From Sisyra terminalis (Eukaryota; Arthropoda; Insecta; Neuroptera; Sisyridae), in NCBI GenBank assembly GCA_958496175.1, contig OY292277.1, positions 744,001 to 808,000 on the forward strand: a stretch of 64,000 nucleotides of DNA. The letters run 5' to 3'. Under the pieces are notes generated by a model that was given only the letters and a program-made list of their open reading frames with translations, was not told the origin of the DNA and searched no databases. Positions 11,625 through 25,680 of the stretch are shown piece by piece. The position numbers and the translations under genes were made by a program. Within the stretch, counting starts at the first letter, position 1. Every line of letters starts with the position of its first letter.

Positions 11625-14600
11625 GCTGTAATATTTGCGGTTAATTTTGCGGATATCATTGCGGTTATTTTTGCGGATATTATTGCGGTTATTTTGCTGT
11701 AATATTTGCGGTTAATTTTGCGGATATAATTGCGGTTATTTTTGCGGATATTATTGCGGTTATTTTTGCGGATATCATTGCGGTTATTTTGCGGTGATAT
11801 TTGCGGTTATTTTTGCGGATATCATTGTGGTTATTTTTGCGGATATTATTGCGGTTATTTTTGCGGATATTATTAAGATTATTTTTGCGGATATCATTGC
11901 GGTTATTTTGCGGTTATTTTGCGGTAATATTTGCGGTTATTTTGGCGGATATTATTGCGGATATTTTTGCGGATATCATTGCGGTTATTTTGCGGTGATA
12001 TTTGCGGTTATTTTTGCGGATATCATTGCGGTTATTTTGCGGTAATATTTGCGGTTATTTTTGCGGATATCATTGCGGTAATTTTGGCGGATATAATTGC
12101 GGTTATTTTTGCGGATATCATTGCGGTTATTTTGCGGTGATATTAGCGGTTATTTATGCGGATATCATTGCGGTTGTTTTGCTGTAATATTTGCGGTTAA
12201 TTTTGCGGATATTATTGCGGTTATTTTTGCGGATATCATTGCGGTTAAATTGCGGTAATATTTGCGGTTATTTTTGCGGATATCATTGCGGTTATTTTGC
12301 TGTAATATTTGCGGTAATTTTTGCGGATATTATTGCGGTTATTTTTGCGGATATTATTAAGATTATTTTTGCGGATATCATTGCGGTTATTTTGCGGAAA
12401 TATTTGCGGTTATTTTTGCGGATATTATTGCGGATATTTTTGCGGATATCATTGCGGTTATTTTGCGGTAATATTTGCGGTTAATTTTGCGGATATTATT
12501 GCGGTTATTTTTGCGGATATCATTGCGGTTATTTTTGCGGATATCATTGCGGTTATTTTGCGGTGATATTAGCGGTTATTTTTGCGGATATCATTGCGGT
12601 TATTTTGCTGTAATATTTGCGGTTAATTTTGCGGATATTATTGCGGTTATTTTTGCGGATATTATTGCGGTTATTTTTGCGGATATTAAGGCGGTTATTT
12701 TTGCGGATATCATTGCGGTTATTTTGCGGTAACATTTGCGGTTATTTTTGCGGATATTATTGCGGTTATTTTTGCGGATATCATTGCGGTTATTTTGCGG
12801 TAATATTTGCGGTTATTTTTGCGGATATAATTGCGGTTATTTTGCTGTAATATTTGCGGTTAATTTTGCGGATATCATTGCTGTTATTTTTGCGGATATC
12901 ATTGCGGTTATTTTGCGGTGATATTAGTGGTTATTTTTGCGGATATCATTGCGGTTATTTTGCGGTAATATTTGCGGTTATTTTTGCGGATATTATTGCG
13001 GTTATTTTTGCGGATATCATTGCGGTTATTTTGCGGTGATATTTGCGTTTATTTTTGCTGATATCATTGCGGTTATTTTGCGCAAATATTTGCGGTTATT
13101 TTTGCGGATATCATTGCGGTAATTTTTGCGGATATTATTGCGGTTATTTTTGCGGATATCATTGCGGTTATTTTGCTGTAATATTTGCGGTTAATTTTGC
13201 GGATATTATTGCGGTTATTTTTGCGGATATCATTGCGGTTATTTTTGCGGATATTATTGCGGTTATTTTTGCGGATATCATTGCGGGTATTTTGCGGTGA
13301 TATTTGCGGTTATTTTTGCGCATATCATTGCGGTTATTTTTGCGGATATTATTGCGGTTATTTTTGCGGTAATATTTGCGGTTATTTTTGCGGATATTAT
13401 TGCGGTTATTTTGCTGTAATATTTGCGGTTAATTTTGCGGATATCATTGCGGTTATTTTTGCGGATATTATTGCGGTTATTTTGCTGTAATATTTGCGGT
13501 TAATTTTGCGGATATCATTGCGGTTATTTTTGCGGATATTATTGCGGTTATTTTTGCGGATATCATTGCGGTTATTTTGCGGTGATATTTGCGGTTATTT
13601 TTGCGGATATCATTGCGGTTATTTTTGCGGATATTATTGCAGTTATTTTTGCGGATATCATTGCGGTTATTTTTGTGGATATTATTGCGGTTATTTTTGC
13701 GGATATTATTGCGGTTATTTTTGCGGATATCATTGCGGTTATTTTGCGGATATCATTGCGGTTATTTTTGCGGATATTATTGCGGTTATTTTTGCGGATA
13801 TCATTGCGGTTATTTTGCGGTAATATTAGCGGTTATTTTTGCGGATATCATTGCTGTTATTTTTGCGGATATCATTGCGGTTATTTTGCGGTGATATTTG
13901 CGGTTATTTTTGCGGATATCATTGCGGTTATTTTGCGGTAATATTTGCGGTTATTTTAGCGGATATCCTTGCGGTTATTTTGCGGTAATATTTGCGGTTA
14001 TTTTTGCGGATATCATTGCGGTTTTTTTGCGGTAATATTTGCGGTTATTTTTGCGGATATCATTGCGGTTTTTTTTGCGGATATTATTGCGGTTATTTTT
14101 GCGGATATTATTGCGGTTATTTTTGCGGATATCATTGCGGTTAATTTGCGGTAACATTTGCGGTTATTTTTGCGGATATTATTGCGGTTATTTTTGCGGA
14201 TATCAGTGCGGTTATTTTGCGGTAATATTTGCGGTTATTTTTGCGGATATTATTGCGGTTATTTTGCTGTAATATTTGCGGTTAATTTTGCGGATATCAT
14301 TGCGGTTATTTTAGCGGATATTATTGCGGTTATTTTGCTGTAATATTTGCGGTTAATTTTGCGGATATAATTGCGGTTATTTTTGCGGATATTATTGCGG
14401 TTATTTTTGCGGATATCATTGCGGTTATTTTGCGGTGATATTTGCGGTTATTTTTGCGGATATCATTGCGGTTATTTTGCGGATATTATTGCGGTTATTT
14501 TTTCGGATATTATTAAGATTATTTTTGCGGATATCATTGCGGTTATTTTGCGGTAATATTTGCGGTTATTTTTGCGGATATTATTGCGGATATTTTTGCG

Positions 14601-17600
14601 GATATCATTGTGGTTATTTTGCGGTGATATTTGCGGTTATTTTTGCGGATATCATTGCGGTTATTTTGCGGTAATATTTGCGGTTATTTGTGCGGATATC
14701 ATTGCGGTTATTTTTGCGGATATTATTGCGGTTATTTTTGCGGATATCATTGCGGTTATTTTGCTGTAATATTTGCGGTTAATTTTGCGGATATTATTGC
14801 GGTTATTTTTGCGGATATTATTGCGGTTATTTTTGCGGATATTAATGCGGCTATTTTTGCGGATATCATTGCGGTTATTTTGCGGTAACATTTGCGGTTA
14901 TTTTTGCGGATATTATTGCGGTTATTTTTGCGGATATCATTGCGGTTATTTTGCGGTTATATTTGCGGTTATTTTTGCGGATATAATTGCGGTTATTTTT
15001 CTGTAATATTTGCGGTTAATTTTGCGGATATCATTGCGGTTATTTTTGCGGATATTATTGCGGTTATTTTTGCGGATATCATTGCGGTTATTTTGCGGTG
15101 ATATTAGTGGTTATTTTTGCGGATATCATTGCGGTTATTTTGCGGTAATATTTGCGGTTATTTTTGCGGATATTATTGCGGTTATTTTTGCGGATATCAT
15201 TGCGGTTATTTTGCGGTGATATTTGCGGTTATTTTTGCTGATATCATTGCGGTTATTTTGCGCAAATATTTGCGGTTATATTTGCGGATATCATTGCGGT
15301 AATTTTTGCGGATATTATTGCGGTTATTTTTGCGGATATCATTGCGGTTATTTTGCTGTAATATTTGCGGTTAATTTTGAGGATATTATTGCGGTTATTT
15401 TTGCGGATATCATTGCGGTTATTTTTGCGGATATTATTGCGGTTATTTTTGCGGATATCATTGCGGTTATTTTGCGGTAACATTTGCGGTTATTTTTGCG
15501 GATATCATTGCGGTTATTTTGCGGTAATATTTGCGGTTATTTTTGCGGATATTATTGCGGTTATTTTGCGGTAATATTTGCGGTTATTTTTGCGGATATC
15601 ATTGCGGTTATTTTTGCGGATATTATTGCGGTTATTTTTGCGGATATCATTGCGGTTATTTTGCTGTAATATTTGCGGTTATTTTTGCGGATATTATTGC
15701 GGTTATTTTGCTGTAATATTTGCGGTTATTTTTGCGGATATTATTGCGGTTATTTTTGCGGATATCATTGCGGTTATTTTGCGGTGATATTTGCGGTTAT
15801 TTTTCGGATATTATTGCAGTTATTTTGCTGTAATATTGGCGGTTAATTTTGCGGATATCATTGCGGTTATTTTTGCGGATATTATTGCGGTTATTTTTGC
15901 GGATATCATTGCGGTTATTTTGCGGTGATATTTGCGGTTATTTTTGCGGATATCATTGCGGTTATTTTGCGGTAATATTTGCGGTTATTTTTGCGGATAT
16001 TATTGCGGTTATTTTTGCGGATATCATTGCGGTTATTTTGCGGTGATAAATGCGGTTATTTTTGCGGATATCATTGCGGTTATTTTGCGGTGATATTTGC
16101 GGTTATTTTTGCGGATATCATTGCGGTTATTTTTGCGGATATCATTGCGGTTATTTTTGCGGATATTATTGCGGTTATTTTTGCGGATATTATTGCGGTT
16201 ATTTTTGCGGATATTATTGCGGTTATTTTTGCGGTTATTTTGCGGTAATATTTGCGGTTATTTTGCGGTGATATTTGCGGTTATTTTGCGGATATCATTG
16301 CGATTATTTTGCGGTAATATTTGCGTTTATTTTTGCGGATATCATTGCGGTTATTTTTGCGGATATCATTGCGGTTATTTTTGCGGATATTATTGCGGTT
16401 ATTTTTGCGGATATCATTGCGGTTATTTTGCGGTGATATTTGCGGTTATTTTTGCGGATATCATTGCGGTTATTTTTGCGGATATTATTGCGGTTATTTT
16501 TGCGGATATTATTGCGGTTATTTTTGCGGTTATTTTGCGGTAATATTTGCGGTTATTTTGCGGTAATATTTGCGGTTATTTTTGCGGATATCATTGCGGT
16601 TATTTTTGCGGATATTATTGCGGTTATTTTGCGGTGATATTCGCGGTTATTTTGGTAGATATCATTGCGGTTTTTTGCGGTAATATTTGCGGTTATTTTT
16701 GCGGATATCAATGCGGTTATTTTTGCGGATATTATTGCGGTTATTTTTGCGGATATTATTGCGGTTATTTTGCGGTAATATTTGCGGTTATTTTTGCGGA
16801 TATCATTGCGGTTATTTTTGCGGATATTATTGCGGTTATTTTTGCGGATATCATTGCGGTTATTTTGCGGTAATATTTGCGGTTATTTTTGCGGATATCA
16901 TTGCGATTATTTTTGCGGATATTATTGCGGTTATTTTTGCGGATATTATTGCGGTTATTTTTGCGGATATCATTGCGGTTATTTTGCGGTAATATTTGCG
17001 GTTATTTTTGCGGATATTATTGCGGTTATTTTTGCGGATATCATTGCGGTTATTTTGCGGTGATATTTGCGGTTATTTTTGCGGATATCATTGCGGTTAT
17101 TTTTGCGGATATCATTGCGGTTATTTTGCGGTGATATTTGCGGTTATTTTTGCGGATATCATTGCGGTTATTTTGCGGTAATATTTGCGGTTATTTTTGC
17201 GGATATTATTGCGGTTATTTTGCTGTCATATTTGCGGTTAATTTTGCGGATATCATTGCGGTTATTTTTGCGGATATTATTGCGGTTATTTTTGCGGATA
17301 TCATTGCGGTTATTTTGCGGTGATATTTGCGGTTATTTTTGCGGATATCATTGCGGTTATTTTTGCGGATATTATTGCGGTTATTTTGCGGTAATATTAG
17401 CGGGTTATTTTTGCGGATATTATTGCGGTTATTTTTGCGGATATCATTGCGGTTATTTTGCGGTGATATTTGCGGTTATTTTTGCGGATATCATTGCTGT
17501 TATTTTGGCGGATATCATTGCGGTTATTTTTGCGGATATTAATAAGATTATTTTTGCGGATATCATTGCGGTTATTTTGCGGTAATATTAGCGGGTTATT

Positions 17601-18597
17601 TTTGCGGATATTATTGCGGTTATTTTTGCGGATATCATTGCGGTTATTTTGCGGTGATATTTGCGGTTATTTTTGCGGATATCATTGCTGTTATTTTGGC
17701 GGATATCATTGCGGTTATTTTGCGGTGATATTTGCGGTTATTTTTGCGGATATCATTGCGGTTATTTTGCGGTAATATTTGCGGTTATTTTTGCGGATAT
17801 CATTGCGGTTATTTTGCGGTAATATTTGCGGTTATTTTTGCGGATATCATTGCGGTTATTTTGCGGTAATATTTGCGGTTATTTTTGCGGATATCATTGC
17901 GGTTATTTTGCGGTAATATTTGCGGTTATTTTTGCGGATATCATTGCGGTTATTTTTGCGGATATTATTGCGGTTATTTTTGCGGATATTATTGCGGTTA
18001 TTTTGCGGTAACATTTGCGGTTATTTTTGCGGATATTAATGCGGTTATTTTTGCGGATATCAGTGCGGTTATTTTGCGGATATCATTGCGGTTATTTTAT
18101 CGGTGATATTTGCGGTTATTTTTGCGGATATTAATGCGGTTATTTTTGCGGATATCAGTGCGGTTATTTTGCGGATATCATTGCGGTTATTTTTGCGGAT
18201 ATTATTGCGGTTATTTTGCTGTAATATTTGCGGTTAATTTTGCGGATATCATTGCGGTTATTTTTGCGGATATTATTGCGGTTATTTTTGCGGATATCAT
18301 TGCGGTTATTTTGCGGTGATATTTGCGGTTATTTTTGCGGATACCATTGCGGTTATTTTTGCGGATATTATTGCGGTTATTTTTGCGGTTATTTTTGCGG
18401 ATATCATTGCGGCTATTTTGCTGTAATATTTGCTGTTAATTTTGCGGATATCATTGCGGTTATTTTTGCGGATATTATTGTGGTTATTTTGCTGTAATAT
18501 TTGCGGTTAATTTTGCGGATATCATTGCGGTTATTTTTGCGGATATTATTGCGGTTATTTTTGCGGATATCATTGCGGTTATTTTGCGGTGATATTT
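11625..18597 (+). repeat. Type II subfamily domain (rich in GCTGTAATATTT)
   Basis: The first GCTGTAATATTT is at 11,625. It is then frequent and nearly always followed by GCGGTTAATTTT, a linked pair that behaves as one 24-bp dimer. AAGATT variants (11,875, 12,359, 14,515, 17,544) are found here. TTTTGGTG is absent. Confidence 0.85.
18384..18597 (+). repeat. Junction segment between duplication copies A and B
   Basis: About 214 bp of type II repeat between the end of copy A and the start of copy B. It contains GCGGCTATTTT, TTTGCTGTTAATTTT and GTGGTTATTTT variants followed by two GCTGTAATATTT units. Similar strings recur as the 285-bp HOR at 37.9-40.6 kb, so the junction itself is repeat sequence rather than unique DNA. 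Confidence 0.7.
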
Positions 18598-21500
18598 GCG
18601 GTTATTTTTGCGGATATCATTGCGGTTATTTTGCGGTGATATTTGCGGTTTTTTTTGCGGATGTCAATGCGGTTATTTTGCGGTAATATTTGCGGTTATT
18701 TTTGCGGATATCATTGCGGTTATTTTGCGGTGATATTTGCGGTTATTTTTGCGGATATTATTGCGGTTATTTTTGCGGATATCATTGCGGTTATTTTGCG
18801 GAGATATTTGCGGTTATTTTTGCGGATATCATTGCGGTTATTTTTGCGGATGATATTGCGGTTATTTTTGCGGATATTATTGCGGTTATTTTTGCGGATA
18901 TCATTGCGGATATTTTGCGGTGATATTTGCGGTTATTTTTGCGGATATCATTGCGGTTATTTTGCGGTAATATTTGCGGTTATTTTTGCGGAAATCATTG
19001 CGGTTATTTTTGCGGATATCATTGCGGTTATTTTTGCGGATATCATTACGGTTATTTTGCGGTAACATTTGCGGTCATTTTTGCGGATATTATTGCGGTT
19101 ATTTTTGCGTATATCATTGCGGTTATTTTGCGGTGATATTTGCGGTTATTTTTGCGGATATCATTGCGGTTATTTTGCGGTGATATTTGCGGTTTTTTTT
19201 GCGGATGTCAATGCGGTTATTTTGCGGTAATATTTGCGGTTATTTTTGCGGATATCATTGCAATTATTTTGCGGTGATATTTGCGGTTATTTTTGCGGAT
19301 ATTATTGCGGTTATTTTTGCGGATATCATTGCGGTTATTTTGCGGTGATATTTGCGGTTATTTTTGCGGATATCATTGCGGTTATTTTTGCGGATATTAT
19401 TGCGGTTATTTTGCGGTAACATTTGCGGTTATTTTTGCGGATATTATTGCGGTTATTTTTGCGGATATCATTGCGGTTATTTTGCGGTGATATTTGCGGT
19501 TATTTTTGCGGATATCATTGCGGTTATTATGCGGTGATATTTGCGGTTATTTTTGCGGATATCATTGCGGTTATTTTGCGGTGATATTTGCGGTTTTTTT
19601 TGCGGATATCATTGCGGTTATTTTTGCGGATATCATTGCGGTTATTTTGCGGTAATATTTGCGGTTATTTTTGCGGATATCATTGCGGTTATTTTTGCGG
19701 ATATCATTGCAGTTATTTTGCGGTAATATTTGCGGTTATTTTTGCGGATATTATTGCGGTTTTTTTTGCGGATATCATTGCGGTTATTTTGCGGTAATAT
19801 TTGCGGTTATTTTTGCGGATATCACTGCGGTTATTTTTGCGGATATCATTGCGGTTATTTTTGCGGATATCATTGCGGTTATTTTGCGGTAACATTTGCG
19901 GTTATTTTTGCGGATATTATTGCGGTTATTTTTGCGGATATCATTGCGGTTATTTTGCGGTGATATTTGCGGATATTTTTGCGGATATCATTGCGGTTAT
20001 TTTGCGGTGATATTTGCGGTTTTTTTTGCGGATATCAATGCGGTTATTTTGCGGTAATATTTGCGGTTTTTTTGCGAATATCAATGCGGTTATTTTGCGG
20101 TGATATTTGCGGTTATTTTTGCGGATATCATTGCGGTTATTATTGCGGATATTATTGCGGTTATTTTTGCGGATATTATTGCGGTTATTTTTGCGGATAT
20201 CATTGCGGTTATTTTGCAGTGATATTTGCGGTTATTTTTGCGGATATCATTGCGGTTATTTTGCGGTAATATTTGCGGTTATTTTTGCGGATATAATTGC
20301 GGTTATTTTGCGGTAATATTTGCGGTTATTTTTGCGGATATTATTGCGGTTATTTTTGCGGATATCATTGCGGTTATTTTTGCGGATATTATTGCGGTTA
20401 TTTTTGCGGATATCATTGCGGTTATTTTGCGGTGATATTTGCGGTTATTTTTGCGGATATCATTGCGGTTATTTTGCGGTAATATTTGCGGTTATTTTTG
20501 CGGATATCATTGCGGTTATTTTTGCGGATATTATTGCGGTTATTTTTGCGGATATCATTGCGGTTATTTTGCGGTGATATTTGCGGTTATTTTGCGGTGA
20601 TATTTGCGGTTTTTTTTGCGGATATCAATGCGGTTATTTTGCGGTAATATTTGCGGTTTTTTTTGCGAATATCAATGCGGTTATTTTGCGGTGATATTTG
20701 CGGTTATTTTTGCGGATATCATTGCGGTTATTTTTGCGGATATTATTGCGGTTATTTTTGCGGATATTATTGCGGTTATTTTTGCGGATATCATTGCGGT
20801 TATTTTGCGGTGATATTTGCGGTTATTTTTGCGGATATCATTGCGGTTATTTTGCGGTAATATTTGCGGTTATTTTTGCGGATATCATTTTGGTGTTATT
20901 TTGCGGTAATATTTGCGGTTATTTTTGCGGATATCATTGCGGTTATTTTGCGGTAATATTTGCGGTTATTTTTGCGGATATTATTGCGGTTATTTTTGCG
21001 GATATCATTGCGGTTATTTTGCGGTGATATTTGCGGTTATTTTAGCGGATATCATTGCGGTTATTTTTGCGGATATCATTGCGGTTATTTTGCGGTGATA
21101 TTTGCGGTTATTTTTGCGGATATCATTGCGGTTATTATGCGGTGATATTTGCGGTTATTTTTGCGGATATCATTGCGGTTATTTTGCGGTGATATTTGCG
21201 GTTTTTTTGCGGATATCAATGCGGTTATTTTGCGGTAATATTTGCGGTTTTTTTTGCGAATATCAATGCGGTTATTTTGCGGTGATATTTGCGGTTATTT
21301 TTGCGGATATCATTGCGGTTATTTTTGCGGATATTATTGCGGTTATTTTTGCGGATATTATTGCGGTTATTTTTGCGGATATCATTGCGGTTATTTTGCG
21401 GTGATATTTGCGGTTATTTTTGCGGATATCATTTTGGTGTTATTTTGCGGTAATATTTGCGGTTATTTTTGCGGATATCATTGCGGTTATTTTGCGGTAA

Positions 21501-24500
21501 TATTTGCGGTTATTTTTGCGGATATTATTGCGGTTATTTTTGCGGATATCATTGCGGTTATTTTTGCGGATATTATTGCGGTTATTTTTGCGGATATCAT
21601 TGCTGTTATTTTGCGGTGATATTTGCGGTTATTTTTGCGGATATCATTGCGGTTATTTTGCGGTAATATTTGCGGTTATTTTTGCGGATATCATTGCGGT
21701 TATTTTTGCGGATATTATTGCGGTTATTTTTGCGGATATTATTGCGGTTTTTTTTGCGGATATTATTGCGGTAATTTTTGCGGATATCATTGCGGTTATT
21801 CTGCGGTGATATTTGCGGTTATTTTTGCGGATATCATTGCGGTTATTTTGCGGTAATATTTGCGGTTATTTTTGCGGATATCATTGCGGTTATTTATGCG
21901 GATATCATTGCGGTTTTTTTTGAGGATATCATTGCGGTTATTTTTGCGGATATTATGGCGGTTATTTTTGCGGATATCATTGCGGTTATTTTTGCGGATA
22001 TCAATGCGGTTATTTTGCGGAGATATTTGCGGTTATTTTTGCGGATATCATTGCGGTTATTTTTGCGGATATTATTGCGGTTATTTTTGCGGATATTATT
22101 GCGGTTATTTTTGCGGATATCATTGCGGTTATTTTGCGGTGATATTTGCGGTTATTTTTGCGGATATCATTGCGGTTATTTTGCGGTAATATTTGCGGTT
22201 ATTTTTGCGGATATCATTGCGGTTATTTTTGCGGATATCATTGCGGTTATTTTTGCGGATATTATTGCGGTTATTTTTGCGGATATTATTGCGGTTTTTT
22301 TTGCGGATATTATTGCGGTAATTTTTGCGGATATCATTGCGGTTATTCTGCGGTGATATTTGCGGTTATTTTTGCGGATATCATTGCGGTTATTTTGCGG
22401 TAATATTTGCGGTTATTTTTGCGGATATCATTGCGGTTATTTATGCGGATATCATTGCGGTTTTTTTTGAGGATATCATTGCGGTTATTTTTGCGGATAT
22501 TATGGCGGTTATTTTTGCGGATATCATTGCGGTTATTTTTGCGGATATCAATGCGGTTATTTTGCGGAGATATTTGCGGTTATTTTTGCGGATATCATTG
22601 CGGTTATTTTTGCGGATATTATTGCGGTTATTTTTGCGGATATTATTGCGGTTATTTTTGCGGATATCATTGCGGTTATTTTGCGGTGATATTTGCGGTT
22701 ATTTTTGCGGATATCATTGCGGTTATTTTGCGGTAATATTTGCGGTTATTTTTGCGGATATCATTGCGGTTATTTTTGCGGATATCATTGCGGTTATTTT
22801 TGCGGATATCATTGCGGTTATTTTGCGGTAACATTTGCGGTCATTTTTGCGGATATTATTGCGGTTATTTTTGCGGATATCATTGCGGTTATTTTGCGGT
22901 GATATTTGCGGTTATTTTTGCGGATATCATTGCGGTTATTTTGCGGTGATATTTGCGGTTTTTTTTGCGGATATCAATGCGGTTATTTTGCGGTAATATT
23001 TGCGGTTATTTTTGCGGATATCATTGCGGTTATTTTGCGGTGATATTTGCGGTTATTTTTGCGAATATTATTGCGGTTATTTTTGCGGATATCATTGCGG
23101 TTATTTTGCGGTGATATTTGCGGTTATTTTTGCGGATATCATTGCGGTTATTTTTGCGGATATTATTGCGGTTATTTTGCGGTAACATTTGCGGTTATTT
23201 TTGCGGATATTATTGCGGTTATTTTTGCGGATATCATTGCGGTTATTTTGCGGTGATATTTGCGGTTATTTTTACGGATATCATTGCGGTTATTATGCGG
23301 TGATATTTGCGGTTATTTTTGCGGATATCATTGCGGTTATTTTGCGGTGATATTTGCGGATATCATTGCGGTTATTTTTGCGGATATCATTGCGGTTATT
23401 TTGCGGTAATATTTGCGGTTATTTTTGCGGATATCATTGCGGTTATTTTGCGGTAATATTTGCGGTTATTTTTGCGGATATCATTGCGGTTATTTTTGCG
23501 GATATCATTGCGGTTATTTTGCGGTAATATTTGCGGTTATTTTTGCGGATATTATTGCGGTTATTTTTGCGGATATCATTGCGGTTATTTTGCGGTGATA
23601 TTTGCGGTTATTTTGGCGGATATCATTGCGGTTATTTTGCGGTGATAATTGCGGTTTTTTTTGCGGATATCAATGCGGTTATTTTGCGGTAATATTTGCG
23701 GTTTTTTTTGCGAATATCAATGCGGTTATTTTGCGGTGATATTTGCGGTTATTTTTGCGGATATCATTGCGGTTATTATTGCGGATATTATTGCGGTTAT
23801 TTTTGCGGATATTATTGCGGTTATTTTTGCGGATATCATTGCGGTTATTTTGCGGTGATATTTGCGGTTATTTTTGCGGATATCATTGCGGTTATTTTGC
23901 GGTAATATTTGCGGTTATTTTTGCGGATATCATTGCGGTTATTTTGCGGTAATATTAGCGGTTATTTTTGCGGATATTATTGCGGTTATTTTTGCGGATA
24001 TCATTGCGGTTATTTTTGCGGATATTATTGCGGTTATTTTTGCGGATATCATTGCGGTTATTTTGCGGTGATATTTGCGGTTATTTTTGCGGATATCATT
24101 GCGGTTATTTTGCGGTAATATTTGCGGTTATTTTTGCGGATATCATTGCGGTTATTTTTGCGGATATTATTGCGGTTATTTTTGCGGATATCATTGCGGT
24201 TATTTTGCGGTGATATTTGCGGTTATTTTGCGGTGATATTTGCGGTTTTTTTTTGCGGATATCAATGCGGTTATTTTGCGGTAATATTTGCGGTTTTTTT
24301 TGCGAATATCAATGCGGTTATTTTGCGGTGATATTTGCGGTTATTTTTGCGGATATCATTGCGGTTATTTTTGCGGATATTATTTCGGTTATTTTTGCGG
24401 ATATTATTGCGGTTATTTTTGCGGATATCATTGCGGTTATTTTGCGGTGATATTTGCGGTTATTTTTGCGGATATCATTGCGGTTATTTTTGCGGATATC

Positions 24501-25680
24501 ATTTTGGTGTTATTTTGCGGTAATATTTGCGGTTATTTTTGCGGATATCATTGCGGTTATTTTGCGGTAATATTTGCGGTTATTTTTGCGGATATTATTG
24601 CGGTTATTTTTGCGGATATCATTGCGGTTATTTTGCGGTGATATTTGCGGTTATTTTAGCGGATATCATTGCGGTTATTTTTGCGGATATCATTGCGGTT
24701 ATTTTGCGGTGATAAATTGCGGTTATTTTGGCGGATATCATTGCGGTTATTTTGCGGTATTATTTGCGGCTATTTTTGCGGATATCATTGCGGTTATTTT
24801 TGCGGATATTATTGCGGTTATTTTTGCGGATATCATTGCGGTTATTTTGCGGTGATATTTGCGGTTATTTTTGCGGATATCATTGCGGTTATTTTTGCGG
24901 ATATTATTGCGGTTATTTTGCTGTAATATTTGCGGTTAATTTTGCGGATATCATTGCGGTTATTTTTGCGGATATTATTGCGGTTATTTTGCTGTAATAT
25001 TTGCGGTTAATTTTGCGGATATAATTGCGGTTATTTTTGCGGATATTATTGCGGTTATTTTTGCGGATATCATTGCGGTTATTTTGCGGTGATATTTGCG
25101 GTTATTTTTGCGGATATCATTGTGGTTATTTTTGCGGATATTATTGCGGTTATTTTTGCGGATATTATTAAGATTATTTTTGCGGATATCATTGCGGTTA
25201 TTTTGCGGTTATTTTGCGGTAATATTTGCGGTTATTTTGGCGGATATTATTGCGGATATTTTTGCGGATATCATTGCGGTTATTTTGCGGTGATATTTGC
25301 GGTTATTTTTGCGGATATCATTGCGGTTATTTTGCGGTAATATTTGCGGTTATTTTTGCGGATATCATTGCGGTAATTTTGGCGGATATAATTGCGGTTA
25401 TTTTTGCGGATATCATTGCGGTTATTTTGCGGTGATATTAGCGGTTATTTATGCGGATATCATTGCGGTTGTTTTGCTGTAATATTTGCGGTTAATTTTG
25501 CGGATATTATTGCGGTTATTTTTGCGGATATCATTGCGGTTAAATTGCGGTAATATTTGCGGTTATTTTTGCGGATATCATTGCGGTTATTTTGCTGTAA
25601 TATTTGCGGTAATTTTTGCGGATATTATTGCGGTTATTTTTGCGGATATTATTAAGATTATTTTTGCGGATATCATTGCG

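Larger units (their letters stand above)
3835..18383 (+). repeat. Large direct duplication, copy A
   Basis: This 14.5-kb segment recurs in the same order and orientation at 18,598-33,954. The left edge lies where the preceding half-unit differs (GCGGATATTATT before copy A, GCGGTGATATTT before copy B). The right edge follows the rare GATACC variant (18,341 in A, 33,912 in B), where a 12-bp spacer in A meets an 11-bp spacer in B. The offset changes in steps: 14,763, 14,481, 14,528, 13,225, 13,249, 13,272, 13,295 and 15,571. Each step is a local gain or loss of repeat units. Between steps the copies look nearly identical, with only scattered single-base differences. Confidence 0.93.

Noticed and set aside
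13960..13985. Extended palindrome GGATATCC (13,972 and its copy near 29,543)
   Set aside because: Arises from a single-base variant of GATATCATT; it is short, isolated and inherited by copy B through the large duplication. No sign of function.
18384..18597. Transposon or unique insertion at the junction of the 15-kb copies
   Set aside because: The junction is ordinary type II satellite with no target-site duplication, terminal repeat or transposase.
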